DNA from: Desulfopila sp. IMCC35008
GTDB taxonomy: Bacteria; Desulfobacterota; Desulfobulbia; Desulfobulbales; Desulfocapsaceae
DNA length: 64,000 bases
Direction of reading: 5' to 3'
Assembly: GCF_010646885.2 (NCBI RefSeq)
Contig: NZ_CP050700.1
Coordinates: forward strand, 4,056,501 to 4,120,500
A program made the translations under genes and the position numbers. The notes under the pieces were generated by a model. The model was given only the letters and a program-made list of their open reading frames with translations, was not told the origin of the DNA and did not search any database. Positions within the stretch are counted from its first letter, which is position 1. Each line of letters opens with the position of its first letter. Positions 18,615-26,480 of this stretch are shown here, one piece after another.

Positions 18615-20518
18615 TGAAAAAGAAATCAGAAAATAGCAGGTCCTTCAAACTTTCTCACGATTTTGATGCATTTGCCGAGTTTCTTGATAAAGTTGAACAA
18701 ACAGATGATGTCGCTAATGATACTGATGTTGCACCAGAAATCTGCTTTCACAACTCGACAGGAGTGGTAATTGTTTTCAACCATCCCCAGGATGGACATA
18801 CTATATCTGCCGGCTTCCTCATGGCCTCAACAATTGAAACCCTTGATTATTATAATGAAAAAATCAGTAACAACCTGGAATTTAACGAGTTCAAACCTCT
18901 TATAGCCTTCCCCGGCGATAAACTTGCTGGCCCAGATGACTCCTTTTCTGGTGAGGCCGAGACTATCGAAGAGGAAGACACCATAAAGCCTAAGAATAAT
19001 AGACACTTACTGACCGGTGCTCACGTCAGGGAAAATGAGCGGTCTGAACTTATCGCTGACCAATACGGTTTTGTCACGCTGAATGAAGGCAAGCTCTCCA
19101 TCCAGTCCCCCCTGAAGGTAAGCAAAGACCTTCTCCGGCTAGACTGGCTTCTGCCAGGGGAACATCCCCAGGGAAGAATCACTCTGCCGATGCTCGAATT
19201 TTGGCTGCAGGAAGCCGCCGTGAGAATATCGCCAGATCATCAAAAAACCCTTATGGCTCTTATTGAGAATATCAACAACGGGATTTTTGCAGCAGGTGCC
19301 AACACTATTGTTCGAGGGGTCAGCCCTATCCACGGAGAAGACGGATTTATTCAATGGCACATCGATATTGACCAGAGCCCAGGCAAGCTTTTAGATGATG
19401 GGAGAATTGACTTTCGTGAACGCAACTTTGTGGTCAATGTAACAAAGGACCAGAGAGTCGCGACAGTAATACCACCAACCAAAGGCACTCCGGGTATAGA
19501 TATTTTCGGCAACGAGGTGGCGGCAGACGATGGCAAAATACTGCAACTTGTGGCAGAAAATAATGTCCGCACAGAACAGAACGAGCTTGAAACAAGCTAC
19601 TTCTCTGAAATGGATGGAGCCATCCATCTGTATAAAGATACACTCTCAGTTACTAACGTTCTTACCCTGGAGGAAGGCGTTAATTTTGGGACAGGGAACA
19701 TTGATTTTGCCGGTGATGTTGTCGTAATAGGGATAGTGCTATCGGGCTTTTCTGTATGCGCAGGTGGTGATATTATCGTCACTGACTCTATAGAAAACGG
19801 CGCTTTCCTGAAAGCTCGGGGAAATATTGTCATTGGAGTCGCCATTAATGGCATGAATACCATGGTGCAGTCAGGCCTTTCACTGCGAACACAATATGTG
19901 AACGAAGCCACAGTTAAGGCCGGCACTGATATCATCATCGGCAGTTATGCGAGGCATGCAAAGCTCAGGGCGATAGGAGTCATCCAGGTCAACAGAAGCA
20001 TAGAACTGCTCGGCGGAGCGATTATCGGAGGAGAAACCTGGGCCACGCAGAAAATCATTATTCACACTGCCGGCTCTGAGGCGTGGGTGCGAACGGAGCT
20101 TATAGCAGGTATTTTACCAGAGCAGATAGAAAAGCTCGACCAGCTCAAAGAGAATATAGAGGCAAAAAATACTCACATCCGGCAAATTCTCGATTATTTC
20201 GGTATAGCAAACATTGATCTTAAGAAACTGAAGGCGATGATCGAAAACGCTGAAGGCATGAATCGTAAAAGCATGGCGTTACGCGCAAAATATCTGGCGA
20301 ATGCAGGAAAGCAACTTCAACAACTTCTTACCGAGAAAGCTGCTTTGGTGACCGAAATTGGCCCGGCTCCGGTCGATGCGGAAATTCAGATTCAGAAATC
20401 GGTATACCCGAATGTTATCGTTCGCCTTGGTTCAAAAAAACGCTCAATAGATTCAGCTCTTGGACCAACGTGTTTTCAGATAGATAACGAAAAAATCAAA
20501 TCGGCACCATTCAAATAG
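18614..20518 (+). CDS. FapA/DUF342 family protein
   Basis: 634 residues of the DUF342/FapA family. These proteins have an N-terminal polymer-binding-type domain, a right-handed beta-helix built from hydrophobic repeats, and a C-terminal coiled coil. The N-terminal 150 residues are variable and acidic. The DUF342 core starts near LRLDWLLPGEHPQGRITLP, contains PTKGTPGIDIFGNEV, and runs into repeats such as GDVVVIGIVLSGFSVCAGGDI and ARGNIVIGVAINGM. A coiled coil lies near 515-580. FapA-type proteins are implicated in cell-surface, motility or DNA-related functions, but the biochemical role is poorly defined. As the last gene of a phosphorelay operon it is a candidate output component. Confidence 0.88.
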   Translation: MKKKSENSRSFKLSHDFDAFAEFLDKVEQTDDVANDTDVAPEICFHNSTGVVIVFNHPQDGHTISAGFLMASTIETLDYYNEKISNNLEFNEFKPLIAFPGDKLAGPDDSFSGEAETIEEEDTIKPKNNRHLLTGAHVRENERSELIADQYGFVTLNEGKLSIQSPLKVSKDLLRLDWLLPGEHPQGRITLPMLEFWLQEAAVRISPDHQKTLMALIENINNGIFAAGANTIVRGVSPIHGEDGFIQWHIDIDQSPGKLLDDGRIDFRERNFVVNVTKDQRVATVIPPTKGTPGIDIFGNEVAADDGKILQLVAENNVRTEQNELETSYFSEMDGAIHLYKDTLSVTNVLTLEEGVNFGTGNIDFAGDVVVIGIVLSGFSVCAGGDIIVTDSIENGAFLKARGNIVIGVAINGMNTMVQSGLSLRTQYVNEATVKAGTDIIIGSYARHAKLRAIGVIQVNRSIELLGGAIIGGETWATQKIIIHTAGSEAWVRTELIAGILPEQIEKLDQLKENIEAKNTHIRQILDYFGIANIDLKKLKAMIENAEGMNRKSMALRAKYLANAGKQLQQLLTEKAALVTEIGPAPVDAEIQIQKSVYPNVIVRLGSKKRSIDSALGPTCFQIDNEKIKSAPFK

Positions 20519-20853
20519 TCTATCCAGACTTATGCACACCGAAACCAGCACCATCAGCTATTCGGGCTCATTGGTTACATTCATGCCGGTAAATCTTGGC
20601 TTCCCCTATGCCGGCCATTCTGCAGGTTAAATGTTCATATTACCCTTTGGCTACTCTGCTGCAACCTTACGCATAGCCCCCCGAATTGTAATGACATAGG
20701 GCCTGTGTCCCCGTAGAAAAGCCGGGATGGTATCCCGTCCTGCCTGGCTTCAGTCATCGTGCCATACTCACCATGGAACACCATGATGGTGGAATTCGTT
20801 TTGGCCTATAGCCATTGATATCAATCACCACGGTATCAGGGAGGTACTGTTGA
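20519..20853. other. Gene-free stretch between the signalling operon and transposase remnants
   Basis: No convincing gene. The minus strand may contain the decayed 3' part of the IS91-type transposase, broken by several stops. The stretch has repeated CATGCCGG/TATGCCGGC-type words but no clean terminal inverted repeat, as expected for IS91-type elements, which lack them. No terminator for the FapA-like gene is obvious. Confidence 0.4.
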
Positions 20854-21078
20854 CTATCTATCTTTTTCAGCCAACTCCAGTTGCCTCTTCCTATCCCCAC
20901 GCATCCGATTACTGTACCAGCCATCAATGACAAAGAAATTACCACTTTCAAGAAACAGCCCGTCTGCCACCATGGCGTGCAGATGCGGATGCCAACAGGC
21001 ATAGTCACCAAAGATCTGGATGGCAACAACGATGCCTGGTATGCGGCTGGCTGTTGGGGAACCACCATTTGCCCATAT
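20854..21078 (-). pseudogene. IS91-family (Y2, HUH) transposase remnant with internal deletion
   Basis: On the minus strand, RPIVDRIWANG is followed by GIVVAIQIFGDYACWHPHLH and AMVADGLF. This matches the catalytic core of IS91-type transposases, where the HPHLH motif supplies the HUH metal ligands. A few residues later the frame jumps to DGWYSNRMRGDRKRQLELAE, which normally lies more than 100 residues downstream and ends near the second half of the protein. The N-terminus and the stretch between are lost. It cannot be active. The right edge joins directly to a fragment of a different transposase on the plus strand near 21078-21090. Confidence 0.75.
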
Positions 21079-21089
21079 TCGGTCGACTA

Positions 21090-21205
21090 TGGGCCTTGAT
21101 CGGTTCAGTCTGCGTGGAAAGAAGAAAGTCAGCACACAGTGGAACCTGTTCTGCGTTGTTCATAACTTGAAAAAGGTTCATACATATGGAGCAGTGGCAA
21201 GTTGA
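21090..21205 (+). pseudogene. DDE transposase C-terminal scrap (IS1182-like)
   Basis: About 37 plus-strand codons read GLDRFSLRGKKKVSTQWNL then FCVVHNLKKVHTYG, ending at the TGA 21203-21205. The KVxTQWxLxCxVHNLKK signature is the usual C-terminal end of IS1182-type DDE transposases. Everything upstream is missing and replaced by the IS91-type remnant. No terminal repeat is recognisable. Confidence 0.6.
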
Positions 21206-21536
21206 TAAGATAAAAGAGGAGCGAGGTGTCTCCCAGTATACTCATACAAAGCACTAGAGAGCAAAATGAAATATTAGATTGGCCAACGGTAACTAAGATC
21301 TGGCTATACATTTTAATGATTTTTTGTTTCTACTCTTTCTTTTTAAGAACTCTACTGTATGGAATTTTAGGGAATTATTTGTGATTAACGACTTAGAAGA
21401 GATGACTGATTACATCATTAGAAACATAAATAGTATCTTTGAAATTCGCGTGAACCAGGAAATATAATTATTTCGAGATCATATTTACACACAAGAGAAA
21501 ATGAAAATATTAATATAAATTAATGTTTAAAAACGT
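21206..21536. other. AT-rich gene-free stretch
   Basis: Strongly AT-rich 330 bp with no convincing gene. A 28-codon GTG frame starting at 21379 (VINDLEEMTDYIIRN...) ends at a TAA and has no clear ribosome binding site. The base composition change from the flanking GC-richer operon begins here and persists to about 29.4 kb. Confidence 0.4.
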
Positions 21537-21886
21537 ATGATCGCCCGGCAAGATGCCATAGTTGAAATAAAAAACAAAATACTTTTCATCAATAATGTTG
21601 CACAATCTGGGAACTACATCTATCATACTGCTATGAATATATACAATTCAAACAGTAGTCCACGAGATAATTTTAGGCCTATCACAGTTCCGAAAAATTA
21701 TTTTTCGTTCTTGGAGAAAACAGAGATAATAGTGCCGATAGTTGATTTTGGGGTTTTGTAAGTAATGATACTTCAAAAGGTAAAGTGATTTCGATTTATT
21801 GGTCCCGGGATTTGCAACACCCTCTTTTTACGAGAGATAGGTGGCAATCTATTCGTTGGGTTCCTATTGGTAAACATATAGAATGA
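21537..21886 (+). pseudogene. Frameshifted small gene of unknown function
   Basis: A 74-codon frame from ATG 21537 (MIARQDAIVEIKNKILFINN...) ends at TAA near 21761. The next frame then continues with good protein character (KGKVISIYWSRDLQHPLF, RDRWQSIRWVPIGKHIE) to TGA 21884-21886. The simplest reading is one gene of about 115 codons broken by a frameshift in the T/G run near 21750-21763. I do not recognise the family. It is the first gene of the plus-strand cassette-like run. Confidence 0.45.
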
Positions 21887-21913
21887 TCTGCAAATTTAAC
21901 ATTACCAATCCAT

Positions 21914-21944
21914 CACCACTGACGCGGGCACCGCGTCAGTGGTG
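21914..21944. repeat. Strong perfect hairpin (14-bp arms, 3-base loop)
   Basis: CACCACTGACGCGG, loop GCA, CCGCGTCAGTGGTG: a GC-rich perfect stem in AT-rich DNA, between a broken gene and the next membrane-protein gene. ATTTAAC, fitting the attC R'' consensus RYYYAAC, lies just upstream near 21894, but no matching R' follows. It may be a terminator (T5 follows 11 bases later) or the extruded stem of a degenerate attC site. Confidence 0.55.
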
Positions 21945-21967
21945 TCCATATTACATTTTTAGGAGTA

Positions 21968-22600
21968 TTGAAAATTAAGTACCTTTGGATAATTGTCTTT
22001 ACAGCTGTTTTAGTTTGGTCTGGCATAGCCCCCAAAGATCAATTTACTTGGTTTCTTGAGGTTGTGCCTGCAGTCCTTGGCGGAGGTTTATTAGCAGCGT
22101 CCTATAAAGCATTCAGGCTTACCTCAATATTGTATTTTTTCATACTATTGCATTGTGTTGTACTGATGATCGGGGGACATTATACCTATGCAGAAGTCCC
22201 GTTATTTGATGGTCTATTTGGCTCGGAAAGGAATAACTACGACAAAGTAGGTCACTTCTTCCAAGGCTTTGTTCCTGCGCTCCTAGCTAGGGAAATATTA
22301 ATACGTAAAGATGTCGTAAACGGAGACATCTGGCGTAATATTTTCATTGTTTCTATTTGCCTAGCATTCAGTGCTTTCTATGAGCTTATCGAGTGGTGGG
22401 TAGCTTTGGCAACGGGTGAAGATGCTGAGGCTTTCCTTGGAACTCAGGGTTATATCTGGGATACTCAATCGGACATGGGATTAGCTCTTATTGGCGCTAT
22501 ATGTTCGCTGCTCGTACTATCTAAACCACACAATAAACAACTAAAAAATTGTAGAACAGCAGAATTTGCTATTCGAAAAACTAATAGCAACCATAAATGA
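21968..22600 (+). CDS. DUF2238 (YjdF-like) integral membrane protein
   Basis: 210 residues with about five to six hydrophobic segments. The conserved core matches DUF2238/YjdF: ERNNYDKVGHFFQGFVPALL, then CLAFSAFYELIEWW, then GYIWDTQSDMGLALIG. The His, Glu and Asp residues in these helices are the family signature; the function is unknown. The start is TTG 21968, two bases after AGGAG, which is a short spacing; no ATG precedes the first helix. The C-terminal 25 residues are polar and family-atypical. This family is frequent in integron cassettes and accessory DNA, in line with the setting. Confidence 0.75.
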   Translation: MKIKYLWIIVFTAVLVWSGIAPKDQFTWFLEVVPAVLGGGLLAASYKAFRLTSILYFFILLHCVVLMIGGHYTYAEVPLFDGLFGSERNNYDKVGHFFQGFVPALLAREILIRKDVVNGDIWRNIFIVSICLAFSAFYELIEWWVALATGEDAEAFLGTQGYIWDTQSDMGLALIGAICSLLVLSKPHNKQLKNCRTAEFAIRKTNSNHK

Positions 22601-22604
22601 CAAA

Positions 22605-22660
22605 TACTAACAAATACATAATGAATCACTCAACCGTGCTCGCTGAAGCTCGCCGGTTAT
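22605..22660 (+). repeat. Degenerate attC-like site B
   Basis: Begins TACTAACAAATAC shortly after the stop of the membrane-protein gene and holds a small stem AACCG ... CGGTT around GCTCGCTGAAGCTCGC. It shares the core CTGAAGCTCGCC (22643-22654) with sites near 23617 and 26182. It is too short and asymmetric for a functional attC. Confidence 0.35.
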
Positions 22661-22686
22661 ATCCATGGTATACCTGAGAGATAATA

Positions 22687-23097
22687 ATGGAACATTGGAT
22701 CAACGAATTATTGATTAATTTAGATTCGTCTGTGGATGAGAAAACAAAGCAAGATATTATGGAAAAATGTGGCCCTAAATGCCCATTCAGCCATTTGCCC
22801 AATGATGAATTGATTAAACTAAGAAATGAATCAGAAACAGAAAAAGATTTTTTAGAAAAACTATCTGTTAGATGGAGACTCAAACAAGAAGATAACGAAT
22901 ATTATGTGGTTTTTGACAAATGCTATTGCCCATTAATGCAAAATGCTTTGGAGAACGCATCAAAATCTATGTGCTACTGCACATTAGGAAGCTTAAAACA
23001 TAAATTTGAAATCAGTTTAGGACGTAAGGTTGAAGTAGAAATGCTAAAAACGGTCTTAGCTGGTGATCAGGAATGTAGATTTAAAATAAAGGTATAA
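22687..23097 (+). CDS. Cysteine-rich V4R-like protein
   Basis: 136 residues, soluble. Cysteine groups are CGPKCPF near 28-34, CYCPL near 76-80 and CYCTLGSLKHKFE near 97-109. The end, VEVEMLKTVLAGDQECRFKI, resembles the GDxxCRFxI ending of V4R/4-vinyl-reductase-like small-molecule-binding domains and the L-2-amino-thiazoline-4-carboxylate hydrolase-like group. Ligand and reaction are unknown. ATG 22687 follows GAGAG. The stop codon TAA overlaps TATAACC, the beginning of a possible attC site, a common feature of cassette genes. Confidence 0.55.
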   Translation: MEHWINELLINLDSSVDEKTKQDIMEKCGPKCPFSHLPNDELIKLRNESETEKDFLEKLSVRWRLKQEDNEYYVVFDKCYCPLMQNALENASKSMCYCTLGSLKHKFEISLGRKVEVEMLKTVLAGDQECRFKIKV

Positions 23098-23155
23098 CCA
23101 GCCAATAAACGCGGACCCGCAACCAGCGCGCAAACAGGTAATCATAACGTTAGCA
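23094..23155 (+). repeat. attC-like recombination site D
   Basis: About 60 bp starting with ATAACCAGCC (sharing the stop codon of the gene before) and ending with AACGTTAGC, with GTTAGC at 23149-23154 as the R' core. It contains a GCGGACCCGC stem and lies exactly between two cassette-like genes. The arms pair poorly outside the core, so I treat it as probable but degenerate. Confidence 0.45.
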
Positions 23156-23181
23156 GAACAAGATATACGATCGGTAATATT

Positions 23182-23568
23182 ATGAAACTACATACATTAT
23201 TCACACTTTTACCAACTCTGCTATTCCAAAACCTCTGTTTCGCACATAGTTGGATGGCTCCAGAAATTGAAGCACAAAAAAGTAATCCTATTCCAATTTC
23301 AACAGAATCGGTACAACAGGGTCAAGCCCTTTTTGCCGAACTATGTGGATCTTGTCATGGCACTAATGCAGCTGGCATGTCGAAAGAAGAAACAGGTCTC
23401 AATAAAGACACGCCGAATTTACCAACAAGACTTAAGACACATACTGATGGTGACTTTCATTGGGAATGACTAAATGGCAAAAGTGATATTCCATCATTTA
23501 AAGAAGAACAATCTGAAAATGAAACTTGGAATATTGTTAATTTCATAAAATCATTAATAAAGAAATAA
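23182..23568 (+). pseudogene. Small c-type cytochrome with in-frame TGA
   Basis: Residues 1-22 form a signal peptide (MKLHTLFTLLPTLLFQNLCF), followed by a single-haem domain with CGSCH near residues 55-59. The frame meets TGA at 23467-23469 after HTDGDFHWE, then continues without interruption through LNGKSDIPSFKEE and NETWNIVNFIKSL to TAA 23566-23568. The continuation carries the conserved IPSF segment, which includes the haem-ligand region of such cytochromes (normally MPSF). The break therefore lies inside a gene of about 128 codons. A nonsense change of TGG is the simplest explanation. Here the axial Met would be Ile, so even a read-through product may be altered. Confidence 0.7.
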
Positions 23569-23570
23569 AA

Positions 23571-23646
23571 CTACTAACCAGCCGTTTCACCTCGCTCGCT
23601 ACGCTCTCTGGACTCACTGAAGCTCGCCAGTGCACTTTCTGTCATG
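23571..23646 (+). repeat. Degenerate attC-like site A
   Basis: Starts ACTAACCAGCCG right after the cytochrome gene and ends TTTCTGTCATG just before the next gene. CAG near the left end can pair with CTG near the right end. The inner CTGAAGCTCGCC (23617-23628) and TGCACTT words recur at the site near 26182. The expected terminal GTTA core appears changed to GTCA. Confidence 0.45.
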
Positions 23647-23657
23647 ATTCCAAAAAC

Positions 23658-24113
23658 ATGAAATTGTATCTAATTCTAACAGTATTCATAGTCGCTCTAT
23701 TTAGCCCATCGGTAGCTTTGGTGAATGATTTAGATAAAGACATATGGGAGCACTGGCCTGTTATAGAATATGCAAAAGTTTCATCGAGGAATGCAAAGCA
23801 TAAAGTTTATCTAAGCCCTAGAAATAATAATAGTTTAATTTATCCCGGGTGCATCTCAATAATGAGAAATACTAAGGAAATCTTTATTCCAAATTGCTAT
23901 TTCAAAAAACAAGGTGGGAAACTATATGGTGACTCCGGGGCATTACATAGAAGAAAAAATGGTTCTGTTACTGGTGTTGCCTGGGATGATCCGAAAACCG
24001 AAATTTCTCTATACTCAGCAATTATGCGTAGACCAAAATTTGGCCCAAACACAGTTGTTTTCTGGGAACGAAATGAATGGATAAAAATTGAACAACTACC
24101 AGATATTAAATAA
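23658..24113 (+). CDS. Secreted protein of unknown function
   Basis: 151 residues. The N-terminus has a signal peptide (MKLYLILTVFIVALFSPSVA) with likely cleavage near residue 21. The mature part is basic and rich in aromatic residues, with a cysteine pair in PGCISIMRNTKEIFIPNCYF. I recognise no family. It sits alone between two attC-like sites in the cassette-like run, and the downstream site is split by an intron inserted in the opposite direction. Confidence 0.55.
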   Translation: MKLYLILTVFIVALFSPSVALVNDLDKDIWEHWPVIEYAKVSSRNAKHKVYLSPRNNNSLIYPGCISIMRNTKEIFIPNCYFKKQGGKLYGDSGALHRRKNGSVTGVAWDDPKTEISLYSAIMRRPKFGPNTVVFWERNEWIKIEQLPDIK

Positions 24114-24119
24114 AAATAA

Positions 24120-25063
24120 TATCGGGACAGGGAGGCCATTACTGACAGCCCCTCCCACACCACTTGGCATACGGACCGCGTACCAAGACGGTTCGGCTGA
24201 TCAAAACATGAGATGGACTCCAGGAAGGAATGGCTATAGGATCCTTCGTAAGTAAGCATTCGGTAGCGCAGTAATTACCCATTTAACCTGATCCACATCT
24301 TCTTGACAGACACTAAAACCTGTTCTTTCAACCATTCGTTCAACATCCCTGTCTGTGTTGCAAAGGATCTCGTAAGATGCCAAGAGCTCTTCCGACTCCG
24401 TGCGGATAGTATGGATTGTCGTTTATTGGTTCCGAGTTTCAGGAAGTTCCTAACTTTGGTACGGACATATCGCCACTGTTTCCAATAGCACATCCGCAAC
24501 CTGCGGTGTATCCTCTCATCTATCCTGGGAGAGGGCTGGAGTACTCTGCAATGCCAAAGTAGTTTGTCCATCCTCGAAGATACTGCCCAAGTTTTACCAT
24601 CCTATAATCCGTTAAGACCCGCCAGCTGCGACCGGTGAGTTCCCGGATACGTCTCTTAAACTTTTGAAACGACCTGTCGCTCCAACGTATTGTACCGCGT
24701 TTGGTGGTAAAGCCGAGAAATGCGCTTTTCTCGACATGAACTACCCTGAAATCTGCGCTTATCTGCTTTTCTGGTCGTTGACAAGTAATTTGAGTTTCGG
24801 TTCCAGATCGTACCGAGTCGACGTCATTTACCGTATCTCCTGATCCTGGGGCTTAAGCATGTTTGGTTGTCTTCCCCAGAGACTCAGCCTTATATGACAT
24901 TTCTTTTCGTCGACCCACATCGTTACACTTAGACTTCCTCCAAACACAACCTCACAGTAATGCTCTTGCCATCGGTTACTGATTCATGTTACGCCTATGA
25001 CTTAACATGGGATCACACACAGAAGACTTTACCCCCACTTTTTAAGGCCCATGCCGGGCGCAC
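24120..25063 (-). mobile_element. Group IIC (attC-type) intron remnant, internally deleted
   Basis: Reading on the minus strand, the left boundary at 25063 begins GTGCGCCCGGCATGGG, the usual start of group IIC introns found in attC sites. The right boundary near 24120 ends with a domain V (GAACCGTCTTGGTACGCGG then TCCGTATGCCAAGTGGTG), a domain VI stem and a final CCCGAT. The element is about 0.94 kb, half the usual length of about 1.9 kb, because most of the encoded reverse transcriptase is lost. It lies antisense to the surrounding genes, as attC-specific group IIC introns do. The exon on its 5' side ends GGGTTGGT. Confidence 0.8.
24275..24760 (-). pseudogene. Group II intron reverse transcriptase/maturase, C-terminal fragment
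   Basis: The minus strand encodes the maturase (domain X) end of a group II intron protein. Readable pieces are KRAFLGFTTKRGTIRWSD, SFQKFKRRIRELTGRSW, then RIDERIHRRLRMCYWKQWRY, LGTNKRQSILSARSRKSSWH and LTRSFATQTGMLNEWLKEQV, ending at 24275. The frame is broken at least once near 24570. The reverse-transcriptase catalytic YADD region is absent, so this copy cannot move by itself. Confidence 0.8.
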
Positions 25064-25118
25064 ACCAACCCTTCCACTGGGCCCTCAAACAGCGCGGGCC
25101 TGTGAATTCAACGTTATC
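25064..25118 (+). repeat. attC-like site E, split by the intron
   Basis: The DNA right of the intron reads ACCAACCCTTCCACTGGGCCC, then ...GCGGGCCTGTG and AATTCAACGTTATC. CACTGGGCCC pairs with GGGCCTGTG except for single unpaired bases, a trait of attC stems. GTTATC at 25113-25118 gives an R'-like end just before the next gene. With the short piece left of the intron (24114-24119) it would form a site of about 60 bp. Confidence 0.55.
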
Positions 25119-25131
25119 TTTTATTAAAAAA

Positions 25132-25350
25132 ATGTCAGATATTAAACCTGGTATTTACAAACATTATAAAAGTAAGAAATATAAAGTTATTTGCCAAGCA
25201 ACACACTCGGAAACAAGAGAAGAGGTTGTTGTATACCAATGTTTATATGGTGACCACAGCATGTGGATACGGCCGAAACGAATGTTCACTGAATTGATTG
25301 AAGTTGAGGGTAAAAAAATCCCAAGGTTTGAGTTTATCTCAGAAATTTAA
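25132..25350 (+). CDS. DUF1653 family protein
   Basis: 72 residues beginning [20 protein letters not shown]. The GxYxHYKGxxYxVxxxAxHSET...VVYxxLYG layout and the later MWIRPKRMF are the DUF1653 pattern, a small beta-rich fold of unknown function that is very common in integron cassettes. ATG 25132 lies 14 bp after the attC-like core; the frame is open further upstream, but only through intron and attC sequence. The next gene starts within about 60 bp, so the two may share a cassette. Confidence 0.8.
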   Translation: MSDIKPGIYKHYKSKKYKVICQATHSETREEVVVYQCLYGDHSMWIRPKRMFTELIEVEGKKIPRFEFISEI

Positions 25351-25410
25351 GTTTCTTTATTATCTCGACCTCACTTGAGGTACGATCCATATCATTTAAA
25401 AAATGAGCTT

Positions 25411-25677
25411 ATGACAAAAAAGAAGAGCTCCAAAGGGAAAGACCCTTTGCATGGAGTAACGCTAAAAAACATGCTAGAAGACTTAGTAGAATACCATGGT
25501 TTTCCCTACCTTGCTGATAAAGTAAAAATTAAAGTATTTAGTGTGAATCCAACTTTTAATACTAGTTTAAAATTCCTTCGTAAAACCCCTTGGGCAAGAG
25601 AGAAAATTGAAAAACTCTATACCTATCACTTTGTGATCCGGAAAGAAAAGGAGAAACCTCGGAAAAATGCACAATAG
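25411..25677 (+). CDS. VF530-like DNA-binding protein
   Basis: About 88 residues with the VF530 signature: KDPLHGVTLKNMLEDLVEY, a central INC-type segment (VKIKVFSVNPTFNTSLKFLR) and KTPWAREKIEKLY. VF530 from Vibrio fischeri is a small double-stranded-DNA-binding protein, itself typical of cassette-type genes. ATG 25411 has only a weak GAG upstream; an in-frame TTG at 25375 would add 12 residues. The C-terminal KEKEKPRKNAQ tail is basic. Confidence 0.75.
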   Translation: MTKKKSSKGKDPLHGVTLKNMLEDLVEYHGFPYLADKVKIKVFSVNPTFNTSLKFLRKTPWAREKIEKLYTYHFVIRKEKEKPRKNAQ

Positions 25678-25889
25678 TTATGGAAACAGACAATCAAAAA
25701 ATATATGCAAAAAAATGCTGCTGGACCAGACCGCAGTTTTTCATTGTTAAGGAACAGCAAATATGTCTGGTATTCAAGATATTGTTTGTATATAACATAT
25801 TGTCACGAACGGCTTCCTTCTTCTAATACCAATTTTCATATAAAATCTTGTGTTTGCTTCAAAGCTGCCACCTGCATACCAACCACAAA

Positions 25890-26154
25890 ATTTCAACAAT
25901 GATATACCATTATTCACCAGATATGGAGAAAAGATATTCCGTTCAATAATTTTCATATCACCTATTTTTTTTCAAAATTGGAAGTTGATTAAATATGGGA
26001 AAAATTAAAATATAATATAGAACAATCAAGTTTCACAACTGCAGTTATCAGAGCACAACATCCACTAATAGGTAACAACATAAAAACAGGCAAAGGGTAT
26101 GGTTTTGTGTATTCAAAACTACAAGATGGCAGCTGGCAACATAAATCACAATAG
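25890..26154 (+). pseudogene. Broken small gene of unknown function
   Basis: A frame reading HQIWRKDIPFNNFHITYFF SKLEVD meets TAA near 25992. It continues in the same frame as IWEKLKYNIEQSSFTTAVI, RAQHPLIGNNIKTGKGYGF and VYSKLQDGSWQHKSQ to TAG 26152-26154. No start codon with a ribosome binding site is seen. The family is not recognised. A degenerate attC-like site follows directly, as after the other genes of the run. The preceding 25678-25889 holds only a weak 49-codon frame and AT-rich DNA. Confidence 0.35.
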
Positions 26155-26216
26155 TATATCACGGCGTTTCACGCCTACTTGCTGAAACTCGCCGATGCAC
26201 TTCACCCCATTGATCT
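26150..26216 (+). repeat. Degenerate attC-like site C
   Basis: Reads ...CACGGCGTTTCACGCC...TTGCTGAAACTCGCCGATGCACTTC. It shares CGTTTCAC, CTGAARCTCGCC (26182-26193) and TGCACTT, in the same order, with the site at 23571-23646, but has a shorter middle. No GTTA core is present at its end. Confidence 0.35.
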
Positions 26217-26227
26217 GAAATGACAAT

Positions 26228-26464
26228 ATGACGGATTTAACTTTATATTTACGCCCACTAATTGGCGCATTGACTGGTATATTATTATTCGCTTTCAGCG
26301 ACAAAGTTGCTCTTTTTTTACAAAGATCAATCGAAAAACTCCCAAAGTATGAAAAGAACATGTTCAAAGATTCATCAGTTCGACCAATTTATATTAAAAT
26401 AATTGGAATATTTTACTTTTGTCTTGGCTTCTACGGTTTATTGGCTAGACTAAATTATAGTTAA
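26228..26464 (+). CDS. Small two-helix membrane protein of unknown function
   Basis: 78 residues. There are two hydrophobic segments, at about 9-30 (LRPLIGALTGILLFAFSDKV) and 55-75 (IKIIGIFYFCLGFYGLLARL), joined by a charged loop with KLPKYEKNMFKDSS. No family is recognised. ATG 26228 is preceded by GACAAT with no strong ribosome binding site. The position between two attC-like sites fits a one-gene cassette. Confidence 0.5.
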   Translation: MTDLTLYLRPLIGALTGILLFAFSDKVALFLQRSIEKLPKYEKNMFKDSSVRPIYIKIIGIFYFCLGFYGLLARLNYS

Positions 26465-26480
26465 ATGGAAATATATCTTC

